Source: Nocardioides daeguensis (GTDB lineage Bacteria; Actinomycetota; Actinomycetes; Propionibacteriales; Nocardioidaceae). Taken from it: 64,000 nt of DNA. The stretch covers positions 1 through 64,000 of the forward strand of contig NZ_JAHTKU010000011.1 in the NCBI RefSeq assembly GCF_019192965.1, in the 5' to 3' direction. Positions 7,340 to 17,012 of the stretch are shown here, piece by piece. The notes beneath the pieces were generated by a model, which saw only the letters and a program-made list of their open reading frames with translations, was not told the DNA's origin and searched no databases. The position numbers were made by a program, and so were the translations under genes. Within the stretch, counting starts at the first letter, position 1; each line of letters opens with the position of its first letter.

Positions 7340-9067
7340 ATGGACGAGCGGACGGCGCCCGGGGAGGGCCGGAGCGGGATTGCGCTCTCGTCCGTGGTCC
7401 GTTTCGTCGACATCGCGGTGGACGCCTTGGCGGGTGCCCGCGAGGAGGTCGACGCCCTCAACGTCTACCCGGTGCCCGACGGCGACACCGGAACGAACAT
7501 GTACCTCACCGTCGTCGCCGCGCGTGACGCGATCCGCACGGCCCTCGGTGAGCACGTCGACCACCCCGACGAGGCCGATGACCTCGACGCGCCGCTCGCC
7601 GCGCTGGCCCGCGGCGCGCTGCTCGGTGCCCGCGGCAACTCGGGGGTGATCCTGAGCGAGATGCTCGGCGCCGCCGCGCGGCGGATCGCCGCCGCGCGTC
7701 CCGAGGAGCGCAACGCCGTCGTGATGGCCGAGGCGCTCCAGCAGGCGTCGACGGCGAGCTACGCGGCCGTGGGGGATCCGGTCGAGGGGACCATGCTGAC
7801 CGTCATGCGTGCCGCGGCCGAGGCCGGTACGACGTCCGCCGCCGACCCGGCCGCGCGCAGCAGCGACGTGCTGACCGCGGCCGCCGCCGCCGCGCGGGAG
7901 GCCCTGGGGCACACCCCCGAGCAGCTCGAGGTGCTCGCGCAGGCGGGCGTGGTCGATGCCGGCGGGCGGGGGGTGTCGGTGATCCTCGACGCGGCCGAGA
8001 CCGTGCTGACCGGGCGCCGACCGATCCCGGTGACCGCGCCGCTGGGCAGCCACCTCATCCCGGTGCCCCACGTGGAGCCCGCGGCCGACGAGCTGAGCGC
8101 GGACGGCCCGGCGTACGAGGTGATGTACCTCCTCGACACCGACGACGACCGGGCGGCGCAGCTGAGGGAGCGGCTCGGCGGGCTCGGTGACTCGGTCGTG
8201 GTGGTCGGCCGTGACGGCCTCTGGAACGTGCACGTCCACACCGACGACGTCGGTGCGGCGATCGAGGTCGGGCTCGAGGTGGGCCGCCCGCACCGGATCC
8301 GGATCACCCACTTCGCCGAGCAGATCGCTGCCCAGACCGCCGGGCAGATCGCCGGGCAGGCCGCCGACCACACGCCCGAGCTGCCCGCCCCCCTCGCCGG
8401 GCGCCGGGTGGTGGCGGTCGCCGCCGGGCCCGGCCTGGCCGCGCTGTTCGCCGAGGCCGGTGCCGAGGTCGTCCGCGGCGGTCCGGGCCATCGTCCCTCG
8501 ACCGGCGACCTCCTCGAGGCGATCACCGCCTGCGGTGCCCGCGAGGTGGTCGTGCTCCCCAACGACGAGCCGACCATCCGGGCCGCGCTGGCGGCGGCGA
8601 GCACCGCGGAGGCAGACCACGGCAGCCGCGGCCTGCGGGTCGCGGTGATCCCGACCCACACGCAGGTGCAGGGGCTGGCCGCGGTCGCGGTCCACGAGCC
8701 CGGCCGCGCCTTCGACCAGGACGTCACCGAGATGACGGCGACCGCCCGCCACGTCCGCCACGGCGCGGTCACGATCGCCGCCCGGCAGGCGATGACGATG
8801 GCCGGGCCGTGCGAGCCCGGCGACGCGCTCGGCGTCATCGCCGGCGACTTCGCCGTGGTCGGCGACGACCTCGGGGCGGTCGCGCTCGTCGTCCTCGACC
8901 GCCTGCTCGCAGCCGGCGGCGAGCTCGTCACGATCGTGAGCGGCGTCGACGGCGAAGGCCTCGCCGAGCGGGCGACCGCCTGGGTCGAGGAGCTCCACCC
9001 CCATGTCGACGTCGTGGTGTACGACGGTGGCCAGGAGCGCTACCCGCTCCTGATGTCCGTCGAATGA
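7340..9067 (+). CDS. fakA: DAK/DegV-linked fatty-acid kinase-type protein (YloV/FakA family)
   Basis: This 575-residue protein has an N-terminal DhaL nucleotide-binding domain. The metal-binding aspartates lie in PVPDGDTGTNM (Asp47 and Asp49), and LGARGNSGVILSEML follows. The middle region and the C-terminal DAK1-related domain continue to the end (VVVYDGGQERYPLL). In Firmicutes FakA phosphorylates fatty acids presented by DegV-type FakB proteins. No FakB lies nearby, so the substrate here is inferred from family only. The position before recG is conserved in Gram-positive bacteria. The ATG at 7340 is supported by the TAGGGT box and the start of the conserved core. Confidence 0.85.
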   Translation: MDERTAPGEGRSGIALSSVVRFVDIAVDALAGAREEVDALNVYPVPDGDTGTNMYLTVVAARDAIRTALGEHVDHPDEADDLDAPLAALARGALLGARGNSGVILSEMLGAAARRIAAARPEERNAVVMAEALQQASTASYAAVGDPVEGTMLTVMRAAAEAGTTSAADPAARSSDVLTAAAAAAREALGHTPEQLEVLAQAGVVDAGGRGVSVILDAAETVLTGRRPIPVTAPLGSHLIPVPHVEPAADELSADGPAYEVMYLLDTDDDRAAQLRERLGGLGDSVVVVGRDGLWNVHVHTDDVGAAIEVGLEVGRPHRIRITHFAEQIAAQTAGQIAGQAADHTPELPAPLAGRRVVAVAAGPGLAALFAEAGAEVVRGGPGHRPSTGDLLEAITACGAREVVVLPNDEPTIRAALAAASTAEADHGSRGLRVAVIPTHTQVQGLAAVAVHEPGRAFDQDVTEMTATARHVRHGAVTIAARQAMTMAGPCEPGDALGVIAGDFAVVGDDLGAVALVVLDRLLAAGGELVTIVSGVDGEGLAERATAWVEELHPHVDVVVYDGGQERYPLLMSVE

Positions 9068-9077
9068 AAGCGAGCCC

Positions 9078-11327
9078 GTGGCGATCACCCTCGACTCCCC
9101 GCTGACCGCCGTCCTCGGCGATGCGAAGCCCGCGCAGCGCAAGAAGTTCACCGACGGGCTGGGTCTGCGCACGGTCGGCGACCTGTTGCGCCACTTCCCG
9201 CGCCGCTACCTCGAGACCGGGTCGCTGACCCGCGTCTCCCAGCTGCGCATCGGCCAGCTGCTGTGCGTGGTGGGGGAGATCGAAGAGGCGAAGACGATCA
9301 CCTACACCGACCGTCGCACCGGGCGTGCGTCGTACCGCGTCGAGGCGACCCTGCGCACCGGTGGCCCGAGCCTGCGGATGACCTTCTTCGCCAAGAGCCA
9401 GCACATGGCGGCCTGGCACGAGCGTCGGGTCGCCGTGGGCAGCCGTGGCGTGTTCCTGGGCAAGGCCGACCGGTTCCGCGACCAGTGGCAGCTGACCAAC
9501 CCGCAGCTGAGCATCTTCGGCATGGGGGACGCCGACGACGAGGACAGTGCGGTGCGGGAGGTGCTCGAGTTCGGAGCGCTGTACCCGATCTACCCGTTGA
9601 CGAAGGGCCTGCAGACCTGGGACGTGGCACGGGCGGTGAAGTTCGCACGGTCCGTGGTCGAGGAGCTCCCCGAGGTGCTGCCTGCCGCCCTGCGCGAGGA
9701 GTACGACGTCCTCGACATCGACCGGGCCTACGAGTGGGTGCACCGACCGGAGACCCGCGACCAGGTCGCGCTGGCCCACCACCGGTTCCGGTTCGAGGAG
9801 GCGTTGGTCACCCAGCTGGTGCTCGGTCGTCGTCGGCGTGCCCGCCGGGCCGAGGGCGCGACGGCGCGGAGCGGGGGAGCGGGTCGTCTGCTCGCGGCGT
9901 TCGACGACCGGCTGCCGTTCGAGCTCACCGCCGGCCAGGCCTCGGTCGGCAGGGAGATCGAGCACGACCTCGCGCAGCCGCACCCGATGAACCGCCTGCT
10001 CCAGGGCGAGGTCGGCTCCGGCAAGACCCTCGTCGCGCTGCGCGCGATGCTCCGCGTCGTCGACTCCGGCGGCCAGGCCGCGCTGCTCGCGCCGACCGAG
10101 GTGCTCGCCCAGCAGCACTACCGCTCGATCGCCGCGATGCTCGGCGACCTCGGTGAGGGCGGCACCATCTTCGGATCGGGGGAGGGCACCCGGGTCGAGC
10201 TGCTCACCGGCTCGATGAACAAGACCCAGCGCACCGGTCCGCTGTCCCGGATCGCCAGCGGCGAGGCGGGGATCGTCATCGGCACCCACGCATTGCTGCA
10301 GGACAACGTGTTCTTCGCCGACCTCGGCCTCGTCGTGGTCGACGAGCAGCACCGCTTCGGCGTCGAGCAGCGCGCCGCTCTCACCGACAAGGCCTCCGCG
10401 CCGCCGCACCTGCTGGTGATGACCGCGACGCCGATCCCGCGGACCGTCGCGATGACCGTCTTCGGCGACCTCGAGACGTCCACGCTGACCGAGCTGCCCG
10501 CCGGTCGGGCGCCGATCCAGACCAATGTCGTCCCCCTGGCCGAGCAGCCGGGCTGGATCGGCAGGGTGTGGGAGCGCGTGCGCGAGGAGGTCGGCAAGGG
10601 CCACCAGGTCTACGTCGTCTGCCCGCGCATCTCTGGCGACGAGGCGGAGGCCGGTCAGGTCGACGCCGTCGACCTGACCGACGACGACGCGCCCGTCGAG
10701 GAGAGGCCCCGCCCGCCTGCCGCGGCCGTCGAGGAGGTCGTCGGCCGACTGTCCGGGGGGCCGTTGGCGGGCCTGCGCGTCACCGGCCTGCACGGCCGGC
10801 TCCCGGCGGACGAGAAGGACGCCACCATGCGGGCCTTCGCCGCGGGCGAGGTCGACGTGCTCGTCTCCACGACGGTGATCGAGGTCGGTGTCGACGTCGC
10901 CAACGCCACGGCGATGGTCATCCTCGACGCCGACCGGTTCGGCATCTCCCAGCTCCACCAGCTGCGCGGCCGGGTCGGCCGTGGCGGCCTGCCCGGCCTG
11001 TGCCTGCTGGTCAGCCACGCCGAGGCCGAGTCGCCGTCGCGCGAGCGGCTCGACGCCGTCGCGTCCACCACCGACGGCTTCGTGCTGAGCCGGGTCGACC
11101 TGGAGATGCGGCGCGAGGGCGACGTCCTCGGCGCCTCGCAGGCCGGTGGCCGCTCCAGCCTCGAGACCCTCCGCGTGCTGCGCGACGAGGACACCATCCT
11201 CGCCGCCCGTGAGGCCGCCGAGGGCCTGCTCGACGCCGATCCGCAGCTCGACCGGGTGCCCGAGCTCGGGGTCGCCGTACGCGCCCTCGAGCAGTCGCAG
11301 CGGGCCGACTTCGTCGACAAGTCCTGA
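9078..11327 (+). CDS. recG: ATP-dependent DNA helicase RecG
   Basis: This 749-residue helicase remodels stalled forks and branched DNA. An N-terminal wedge/OB domain is followed by superfamily 2 helicase motifs: Walker A GEVGSGKT near residue 310, DEQH in VVVDEQHRFG, TATPIPRT, and the C-terminal VSTTVIEVGVDVANA and QLRGRVGRGG motifs. Length is normal, though an acidic insert of about 40 residues sits between the two helicase halves (around residues 515-560). It starts with GTG 10 bases after fakA and is probably in the same transcript. Confidence 0.95.
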   Translation: MAITLDSPLTAVLGDAKPAQRKKFTDGLGLRTVGDLLRHFPRRYLETGSLTRVSQLRIGQLLCVVGEIEEAKTITYTDRRTGRASYRVEATLRTGGPSLRMTFFAKSQHMAAWHERRVAVGSRGVFLGKADRFRDQWQLTNPQLSIFGMGDADDEDSAVREVLEFGALYPIYPLTKGLQTWDVARAVKFARSVVEELPEVLPAALREEYDVLDIDRAYEWVHRPETRDQVALAHHRFRFEEALVTQLVLGRRRRARRAEGATARSGGAGRLLAAFDDRLPFELTAGQASVGREIEHDLAQPHPMNRLLQGEVGSGKTLVALRAMLRVVDSGGQAALLAPTEVLAQQHYRSIAAMLGDLGEGGTIFGSGEGTRVELLTGSMNKTQRTGPLSRIASGEAGIVIGTHALLQDNVFFADLGLVVVDEQHRFGVEQRAALTDKASAPPHLLVMTATPIPRTVAMTVFGDLETSTLTELPAGRAPIQTNVVPLAEQPGWIGRVWERVREEVGKGHQVYVVCPRISGDEAEAGQVDAVDLTDDDAPVEERPRPPAAAVEEVVGRLSGGPLAGLRVTGLHGRLPADEKDATMRAFAAGEVDVLVSTTVIEVGVDVANATAMVILDADRFGISQLHQLRGRVGRGGLPGLCLLVSHAEAESPSRERLDAVASTTDGFVLSRVDLEMRREGDVLGASQAGGRSSLETLRVLRDEDTILAAREAAEGLLDADPQLDRVPELGVAVRALEQSQRADFVDKS

Positions 11328-11377
11328 GCCTCGCTCGCTACGGTGCCCCTCCATGGATCGAGGCTGAGGAACCAGAA

Positions 11378-11971
11378 ATGACCCGCATCATCGCCGGCCG
11401 CGCAGGCGGGCGCCGGCTGCAGACTCCCCAGGGCGACCGGACCCGCCCCACGAGCGACCGCGTGCGCGAGGCGCTGTTCTCCGCGCTCGAGGCCTGGGCC
11501 GGCTCGCTCCACGACCTGCGCTTCCTCGACCTGTACGCCGGTTCCGGCGCGATCGGCCTCGAGGCCTGGTCCCGTGGGGCCGCCGCCGTCACCCTCGTCG
11601 AGGCCGACCGGCGCACCGCCGACCTGATCCGCGCCAACGCCAGTTCGATCGACTGCGACATCGCCGAGGTGGTCGCCCGCTCGGTCGCCGCCGTGCTCGC
11701 CGAGCCGGCCCGGGCGCCGTACGATCTGGTGTTCGCCGACCCGCCCTACCCGCTCTCCGACGAGGCCGTCACCACCGACCTCGCCCTGCTCGCCGAGCAC
11801 GCTTGGCTCGCCGACGGCGCCCTCGTCGTCGTCGAGCGCTCCCGGCGCAGCCCCGAGCCCGCCTGGCCGGCCGGCCTGGAGCCCCTCGCCGGCAAGCGCC
11901 GCCTCAAGAAGTACGGCGAGACCAACCTGTGGCTCGCAGAGGCGAGCGCCACCGATAGCCTCGCCCCATGA
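11378..11971 (+). CDS. rsmD: 16S rRNA (guanine(966)-N2)-methyltransferase
   Basis: This 197-residue SAM-dependent methyltransferase modifies G966 of 16S rRNA. It has the N-terminal RIIAGRAGGRRL segment, the SAM loop LDLYAGSGAIGLEA, and the catalytic DPPYPL motif of N2-guanine methylases. It follows recG by 50 bases, and its 3' end overlaps the coaD start by four bases (ATGA). Confidence 0.93.
   Translation: MTRIIAGRAGGRRLQTPQGDRTRPTSDRVREALFSALEAWAGSLHDLRFLDLYAGSGAIGLEAWSRGAAAVTLVEADRRTADLIRANASSIDCDIAEVVARSVAAVLAEPARAPYDLVFADPPYPLSDEAVTTDLALLAEHAWLADGALVVVERSRRSPEPAWPAGLEPLAGKRRLKKYGETNLWLAEASATDSLAP
11956..11961 (+). promoter_or_regulatory. Possible leaderless -10 box of coaD inside rsmD
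   Basis: TAGCCT lies 6 bases before the coaD ATG, within the last codons of rsmD. It would allow coaD to be expressed apart from the upstream operon. Confidence 0.4.
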
Positions 11972-12450
11972 CCCGCGCGGTGTGCCCCGGCTCCTTCGAC
12001 CCGGTGACGTACGGCCACCTCGACATCTTCCGCCGTACGGCCGGACTGTTCGACGAGCTCGTCGTCGCGACCGGCACCAACCCCTCCAAGTCGCGGCTCT
12101 TCGACCCCGAGGAGCGGCTCGAGATGCTTCGCGAGGCGTGTACCGACCTGCCGAACGTCACCGTGATGGGCTTCACCGGCCTGATCGTCGACTTCTGCCG
12201 CGAGATCGGCGCCCAGGCCATCGTCAAGGGCCTGCGGGGCGGCAACGACTACGAGTACGAGCTGCCGATGGCGCAGATGAACGCCCACCTCACCGGGATC
12301 GAGACGATCTTCGTCCCGACGACCGCCAGCCTGGGCTACGTGTCGTCCAGCCTGGTCAAGGAGGTCGCCTCCCTCGGTGGCGACGTCTCCGAGTTCGTGA
12401 CCCCCACGGTGCACGAGCGGCTGACCGCGAAGATCGCCGCCCGCCGGTGA
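11968..12450 (+). CDS. coaD: Phosphopantetheine adenylyltransferase
   Basis: This 160-residue enzyme transfers AMP to 4'-phosphopantetheine in coenzyme A synthesis. The nucleotidyltransferase motif TYGHLDI (residues 14-20) follows PGSFDPV. The KGLRGGNDYEYELPMAQMN stretch binds pantetheine, and the YVSSSLVKE segment is the second ATP motif. The start overlaps the rsmD stop. Length is typical. Confidence 0.96.
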   Translation: MTRAVCPGSFDPVTYGHLDIFRRTAGLFDELVVATGTNPSKSRLFDPEERLEMLREACTDLPNVTVMGFTGLIVDFCREIGAQAIVKGLRGGNDYEYELPMAQMNAHLTGIETIFVPTTASLGYVSSSLVKEVASLGGDVSEFVTPTVHERLTAKIAARR

Positions 12451-12466
12451 CCAGCGCGGGGGTGAT

Positions 12467-12496
12467 TTGGTCGCGCTGCCGACGCCCCACTAACAT
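12467..12496 (+). promoter_or_regulatory. Promoter of the yceD-rpmF-rnc-mutM unit
   Basis: TTGGTC (12467-12472) and TAACAT (12491-12496) are 18 bases apart, a good sigma-70-type spacing. Transcription would begin about 8 bases before the yceD GTG. Confidence 0.55.
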
Positions 12497-12510
12497 CGAC
12501 CTGATCTGTT

Positions 12511-13104
12511 GTGCCCGGACCTGGAAGTGAACCCCTGAACCACCTGGACCCGAGAGCGCCGCTCGTGCTCGACACTCGCGAGCTCGGCCGCCGCCCGGGG
12601 TCCCAGCGTCAGGTGTCGCGGACAGTTCCGGCCCCAGCAGATCTGGGTATCGAAGTCCTCTCCGTCCCCGAGGGCGCGCCGGTCGAGCTCGACCTGCGCC
12701 TGGAGGCGGTCATGGAAGGCGTGCTCGTCACCGGGACGGCCTCGGCCGTCCTGGAGGGTGAGTGCGTGCGGTGCCTGGAGCCGATCCACGACGACCTCGA
12801 GGTGACGTTCCAGGAGTTGTTCGTCTACGACGACATCCGTGACTCCGAGGGAGCAGAAGAGGACGACGAGATCAGCATGCTCCAGGACGACCTGCTCGAC
12901 CTGGAGACCGTGCTGCGGGACGCGGTGGTGCTCGCACTGCCGTTCCAGCCCTTGTGCCAGGACGACTGTCCCGGGTTGTGCACCGAGTGCGGGGCACGAC
13001 TGGCGGACGAGCCGGACCACACGCACGAGGCTGCGATCGACCCGCGGTGGGCAGCACTCACGGAGCTGACCAGCGAAACCCAGCAAGACCACCCCACGGA
13101 CTGA
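12511..13104 (+). CDS. yceD: YceD-family (DUF177) protein, 23S rRNA accumulation protein
   Basis: This 197-residue member of the DUF177 family is encoded directly before rpmF, as in most bacteria. In E. coli and plants relatives are needed for normal 23S rRNA levels. Cysteines in GECVRCLEP and in LCQDDCPGLCTECGARL suggest a metal site. The C-terminal DPRWAALTEL is a family hallmark. The GTG at 12511 is the first start after the predicted promoter and gives a short or absent leader. Confidence 0.88.
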   Translation: MPGPGSEPLNHLDPRAPLVLDTRELGRRPGSQRQVSRTVPAPADLGIEVLSVPEGAPVELDLRLEAVMEGVLVTGTASAVLEGECVRCLEPIHDDLEVTFQELFVYDDIRDSEGAEEDDEISMLQDDLLDLETVLRDAVVLALPFQPLCQDDCPGLCTECGARLADEPDHTHEAAIDPRWAALTELTSETQQDHPTD

Positions 13105-13146
13105 AGAGGCGCTCGACGTGAGCGCACCCGAACCAAGGAGAAGACA

Positions 13147-13332
13147 GTGGCTGTTCCGAAGCGGAAGATGTCGCGCAGCAACACGCGGCACCGTCGCTCG
13201 CAGTGGAAGGCTGTCGCCCCGTCGCTGGTGACCTGCGCCAACCCGGCCTGCGGTGCCAAGCACCTCCCGCACCGCGCCTGCGGCACCTGCGGCCAGTACG
13301 GCGCGCGCGCCGAGCGTCGCCAGGTCCTCTGA
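13147..13332 (+). CDS. rpmF: 50S ribosomal protein bL32
   Basis: This 61-residue L32 begins [20 protein letters not shown] and carries the zinc-finger cysteines CANPAC and CGTCG. The GTG start is preceded by AAGGAGAAG. It lies between yceD and rnc in the standard order. Confidence 0.96.
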   Translation: MAVPKRKMSRSNTRHRRSQWKAVAPSLVTCANPACGAKHLPHRACGTCGQYGARAERRQVL

Positions 13333-14099
13333 CCAACCCGGTCGATCCAGGCCCGTCGAGTCAGGCCAGCGGCATCACCAACTACGTCGAGCTGCGTCGA
13401 GCGCTCGGGGATCCGACACTGGACCCCGAGCTGCTCGAACGCGCCATGACGCACCGCTCCTTCGCCTACGAGAACGGTGGTCTTCCGACCAACGAGAGGC
13501 TGGAGTTCCTCGGCGACTCGGTGCTGGGCGTGGTGGTGACCGAGACGCTCTACCTGGCACACCCGGACCTCTCCGAGGGTCGGCTCGCCAAGCTGCGCGC
13601 AGCCGTCGTCAACGCCCGGGCGCTCGCCGGGGTCGCCCGTGACATCGGGCTCGGCGCCCACATCAAGCTCGGTCGCGGCGAGGAGGCCACGGGCGGTCGC
13701 GACAAGGCCTCGATCCTGTCCGACACGGTCGAGGCCGTCATCGGCGCGATCCACCTCAGCGGCGGCATCGACGTCTCCTCGATCGTCGTGCACCGGCTGT
13801 TCGACCCGCTCATCGAGGCGGCCTCCGCCCTCGGGGCGGGCCTCGACTGGAAGACGTCGCTCCAGGAGTTGGCGGCCGACCAGTCGCTCGGCGTGCCCGA
13901 GTACGTCATCGAGGACGACGGTCCTGACCACATGAAGACCTTCACCGCGCAGGTCCGGGTCGGCGACAAGCTCTACGGCAACGGCACCGGCCGCTCCAAG
14001 AAGGAGGCCGAGCAGGGCGCCGCCGAGACGGCGTACGGCGAGATCGCCGCCGCCCTCGGCCTCGACGCCAACGGCCGCCCGATCGCTTCCGGCAGCTGA
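13329..14099 (+). CDS. rnc: Ribonuclease III
   Basis: This is the double-strand-specific endoribonuclease that processes rRNA precursors. The catalytic signature [12 protein letters not shown], with the metal-binding acidic residues, is followed by [12 protein letters not shown] and a C-terminal double-stranded-RNA-binding domain (about residues 180-245). The start is not obvious. The only ATG in the right place falls inside the conserved core, and the nearest in-frame GTG lies deep inside rpmF at 13203. A CTG at 13329 overlaps the rpmF TGA and gives a normal 256-residue protein, with a weak AGG four bases upstream. I chose it, with low certainty for the start only. Confidence 0.85.
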   Translation: MTNPVDPGPSSQASGITNYVELRRALGDPTLDPELLERAMTHRSFAYENGGLPTNERLEFLGDSVLGVVVTETLYLAHPDLSEGRLAKLRAAVVNARALAGVARDIGLGAHIKLGRGEEATGGRDKASILSDTVEAVIGAIHLSGGIDVSSIVVHRLFDPLIEAASALGAGLDWKTSLQELAADQSLGVPEYVIEDDGPDHMKTFTAQVRVGDKLYGNGTGRSKKEAEQGAAETAYGEIAAALGLDANGRPIASGS

Positions 14100-14118
14100 C
14101 CTCCCCGCGAGCAGCCCG

Positions 14119-14985
14119 ATGCCCGAGCTCCCCGAGGTCGAGGTCGTCCGCGCCGGCCTCGAGCGCCACGTCACCGGTGCCACCATCGCCGCGGTCGACG
14201 TCCTCCACGACCGCCCCGTGCGGCGCCACCCGTCCGGCGCCTCCGGCTTCGCGGCTGCGCTGACCGGCCGCCGGATCGAGGGCGCCCGGCGCCGCGGCAA
14301 GTACCTGTGGCTGCCGCTCGACGACGGGAACGCCGTGCTCGGTCACCTCGGCATGAGCGGCCAGATGCTGGTCCAGCCAGTCGACGCGCCGGCCGAGCGG
14401 CACCTGCGGGTGCGGTTCGCGCTCACCGGCACCGACCACGGTCGCGAGCTGCGGTTCGTCGACCAGCGCATGTTCGGTGGCCTGTCGGTCTCGATCGGCG
14501 GCGCCGAGCTGCCGCCCGAGATCGCCCACATCGCCCGCGACCCCCTCGACCCCGAGTTCGACGACGACGCCTTCGTCGCCCGGCTGCGCAAGCGCACGTC
14601 TGGCGTGAAGCGGCTGCTCCTCGACCAGGGTCTGATCTCCGGGGTCGGCAACATCTACGCCGACGAGTCGCTGTGGCGCGCGCGCGTGCACGGCGAGCGT
14701 CCCGGCAACCGCCTCAGCCGCGCCCAGGCGGTCGAGCTGCTCGGCCACGCCCGCGACGTGATGAACGAGGCGTTGGCCCAGGGCGGCACGTCCTTCGACG
14801 CGCTCTACGTCAACGTCAACGGCGAGTCGGGCTACTTCGACCGCTCGCTGCACGCCTACGGGCGCGAGGACGAGCCCTGCGACCGCTGCGGTACGGCGAT
14901 CCGCCGGGTCGCGTTCATGAACCGGTCGTCGTACTACTGCCCGCGCTGCCAGTCGGCTCCGCGGTCGGCGAGGCCGAAGGGGTAG
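14119..14985 (+). CDS. mutM: Formamidopyrimidine-DNA glycosylase
   Basis: This 288-residue bifunctional glycosylase/AP lyase removes 8-oxoguanine and ring-opened purines. After the initiator methionine come the catalytic Pro2 and Glu3 ([10 protein letters not shown]). The helix-two-turn-helix segment [14 protein letters not shown] and the C-terminal zinc finger (CDRCGTAI and CPRC) are complete. Its last 71 bases overlap the end of the convergent gene on the other strand, yet the zinc finger is intact. Confidence 0.95.
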   Translation: MPELPEVEVVRAGLERHVTGATIAAVDVLHDRPVRRHPSGASGFAAALTGRRIEGARRRGKYLWLPLDDGNAVLGHLGMSGQMLVQPVDAPAERHLRVRFALTGTDHGRELRFVDQRMFGGLSVSIGGAELPPEIAHIARDPLDPEFDDDAFVARLRKRTSGVKRLLLDQGLISGVGNIYADESLWRARVHGERPGNRLSRAQAVELLGHARDVMNEALAQGGTSFDALYVNVNGESGYFDRSLHAYGREDEPCDRCGTAIRRVAFMNRSSYYCPRCQSAPRSARPKG

Positions 14986-16222
14986 GCGTCCCGGATGCCG
15001 GCGGCTCGCCGGGCACCCGGACGGTGATCCACCGCTTGACCGCCGTGTGGGTGGAGGTGCGTAGCACCCGGACCTGCACCCGCACCCGGCCGGTGAGGCC
15101 CGACAGGTCGTAGCTCGCGTCGCCGGCCTCGTCGAGGCGGCGGATGCCCAGGCGCACCAGGCTCCCGTCGGCGGTGCGGCGGCTCACGGTGACGGCGTCA
15201 CCGGGGCTCGCGCCGACGGTGTGCACACCGACGACGGCTCCCGTCGCGCTGAGCGTGAGCAGCGGCTGGACCGCGATCCGGCGGGGGCGCGACAGCAGCA
15301 CCCGGTCGGGCTCGCCGTCGTCGTCGGTGTCGACCTCGACCCGGACCCGGAACGAGGTGGTCTCGACGAGGGGACCGGTGGCGAAGATGGCGGAGCCGTC
15401 CTGCCCGGTCACCGCGGAGGCGGTGGCGGCCCAGGCGAGCGTGCCGTGCCGCTGGAGGAGCCACACCTGAGCGCCCTCGACCGGGAGGCCGTGGTCGCGG
15501 ACCAGGCCGGTGACGCTCGCGCGAGCGCCCGTGACGACCCGGCGCACGGAGGTCGTGGCGCCGACGCGGCTCGCCGACACCGCGGGCACGCCCGGCGTGG
15601 TCGTCGGGGCGCCCGGGCTCGTCGGGCCGGCCGGGCCACCCGTCGACGACGCCGCGCCGGACGGGCTGGCGGAGGTCGAGCCCGTGGCCGTCGTACCGGT
15701 GGCGGGAGAGGTGGTGTCCGGTGCGCCCGGGGCGCTCTCGGTGCTGGACGGGGCGTCCTCCCCGGGCCGGGGGGACCCGGCGGCGTCGGAGGAGGGGCGG
15801 TCCCCGGGGCGTGCGCTTCCGCCGGGGCTCGCGGCCGGGCCGTCGGGCGGCGTGGCCCGCGGCGTGGGGGCCGGGGGAGTTCGGGGGCGCGCGGGCGGAA
15901 CGCCGACGCCTCCGAAGGCGTCGTGGGCGAGAACCTGCACGGGGTGCGGAAGGCGCTGCGTGTAGGCGGCCGCGGCCATCCCGCCGGTCAGCGTGACGGT
16001 GGCCAGCAGTGCAGCACTGCCGACACCGATCCGGCCGACGACGCGGCCGGTCCGGCCGCCGCGGACGGCGGGGGAGAGCGGCCGCTGCGCGTCGCGGAAG
16101 GCGGCGACGAAGCGCGCCTCGCCGGCCAGCTCCTCGGGCGTCCCGGGCGCGCGCAGGGCGCGCACGAGTGGGGAGTCCTCGAACTCCTCCAGGCCGTCGC
16201 GTCCCTCGCGGTCCGTGCTCAT
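14915..16222 (-). CDS. Membrane-anchored protein with Ser/Thr/Pro-rich linker, candidate anti-sigma factor
   Basis: This 435-residue protein of unknown family has four visible parts. Residues 1-63 are a cytoplasmic head. One transmembrane helix lies at about 64-90. A low-complexity Pro/Ser/Thr/Gly/Ala linker spans about 110-240. A strand-rich region of about 160 residues with [22 protein letters not shown] segments resembles Ig/fibronectin-like folds. A second Pro/Ser/Thr tail ends the protein. The start overlaps the stop of an ECF sigma gene by four bases (ATGA), which suggests an anti-sigma role by position. No zinc-binding anti-sigma motif is present. The last 71 bases overlap mutM. Confidence 0.55.
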   Translation of the reverse strand: MSTDREGRDGLEEFEDSPLVRALRAPGTPEELAGEARFVAAFRDAQRPLSPAVRGGRTGRVVGRIGVGSAALLATVTLTGGMAAAAYTQRLPHPVQVLAHDAFGGVGVPPARPRTPPAPTPRATPPDGPAASPGGSARPGDRPSSDAAGSPRPGEDAPSSTESAPGAPDTTSPATGTTATGSTSASPSGAASSTGGPAGPTSPGAPTTTPGVPAVSASRVGATTSVRRVVTGARASVTGLVRDHGLPVEGAQVWLLQRHGTLAWAATASAVTGQDGSAIFATGPLVETTSFRVRVEVDTDDDGEPDRVLLSRPRRIAVQPLLTLSATGAVVGVHTVGASPGDAVTVSRRTADGSLVRLGIRRLDEAGDASYDLSGLTGRVRVQVRVLRTSTHTAVKRWITVRVPGEPPASGTPTPSASPTAEPTGSAGSSTTTGS

Positions 16223-16872
16223 CTGCTCACCCCCCTTGTCGTGCGGTCCTCATGTGTCCTGGCCAGCTTCTTCAACGCTCGATGGACGCCCACGGCGACG
16301 GTGCCGGGCTTCTTCCCGACGATCGCCGCGACCTCGGCCACCGACAGTCCCGCCACGACCCGCAGCATCACCATCTCCGCCTGGGCCGGTGGCAAGGTGG
16401 CCACCAGGCGGACGGCCGCCTCGGTGTCGACCCGTTCCAGTGCAGCCGCCTCGGCGCTGGGCGCCGTACCGATGTCGATCACCTCGGCCGTCGGGATGCT
16501 CGGGCGTGCGGCCCGGGCTCGGCCGGCGTCGATCGCCCGGTGCCGCCCGAGCGTGAAGACCCACGCACGGAACTCCGCCGGGCCGCCCGTGAACCGGTGC
16601 AGGTCGCGGACGACGTGCAGCCAGGTCTCGGCCGCGATGTCGTCGGCCGCGTCCCGCTCGCGCACCCGCAGGTAGCGCAGCAGGGGCGGGTGGAGCAGGC
16701 GCCAGACCTCGCTGAACGCGTCCTCGTCCCCGTCGAGGGCCCGTGCCAGCGGCTCGCCGAGAGGATCGACGGAGCGCGGGGGCGCGGGCGGGCTCAGGAC
16801 GTCTCCTCGCTCGATGGTCAGGGCACGGACGGCAGGAGGTCCCGGGAGGTCGCCGAGCTCGCCCACCGCCAT
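16219..16872 (-). CDS. ECF-type RNA polymerase sigma factor
   Basis: This protein of about 217 residues has sigma-70 region 2 (DGDEDAFSEVWRLLHPPLL through FRAWVFTLGRHRAIDAGR) and region 4 (TLPPAQAEMVMLRVVAGLSV followed by a helix-turn-helix with KKPGTVAVGVHRALKKL), joined by a linker. The ATG at 16872 is preceded by AGGAT. An in-frame start at 16965 would add 31 unconserved residues. It is followed by the membrane-anchored partner and faces away from the RTX-repeat gene. Its targets cannot be read from the window. Confidence 0.85.
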   Translation of the reverse strand: MAVGELGDLPGPPAVRALTIERGDVLSPPAPPRSVDPLGEPLARALDGDEDAFSEVWRLLHPPLLRYLRVRERDAADDIAAETWLHVVRDLHRFTGGPAEFRAWVFTLGRHRAIDAGRARAARPSIPTAEVIDIGTAPSAEAAALERVDTEAAVRLVATLPPAQAEMVMLRVVAGLSVAEVAAIVGKKPGTVAVGVHRALKKLARTHEDRTTRGVSR

Positions 16873-17012
16873 CGATCCTGACACACCATCCTGAGCGTCG
16901 CGGGGAGCCGATTCGTTACCGCCCGGTCCGCGCGCCGCCGGTCTGTAATGCCCGGCGCGGTCCATCCGCTGTGGCAGGTGTCATGTTCGACGACAGCCAA
17001 GGAGTACGAACC

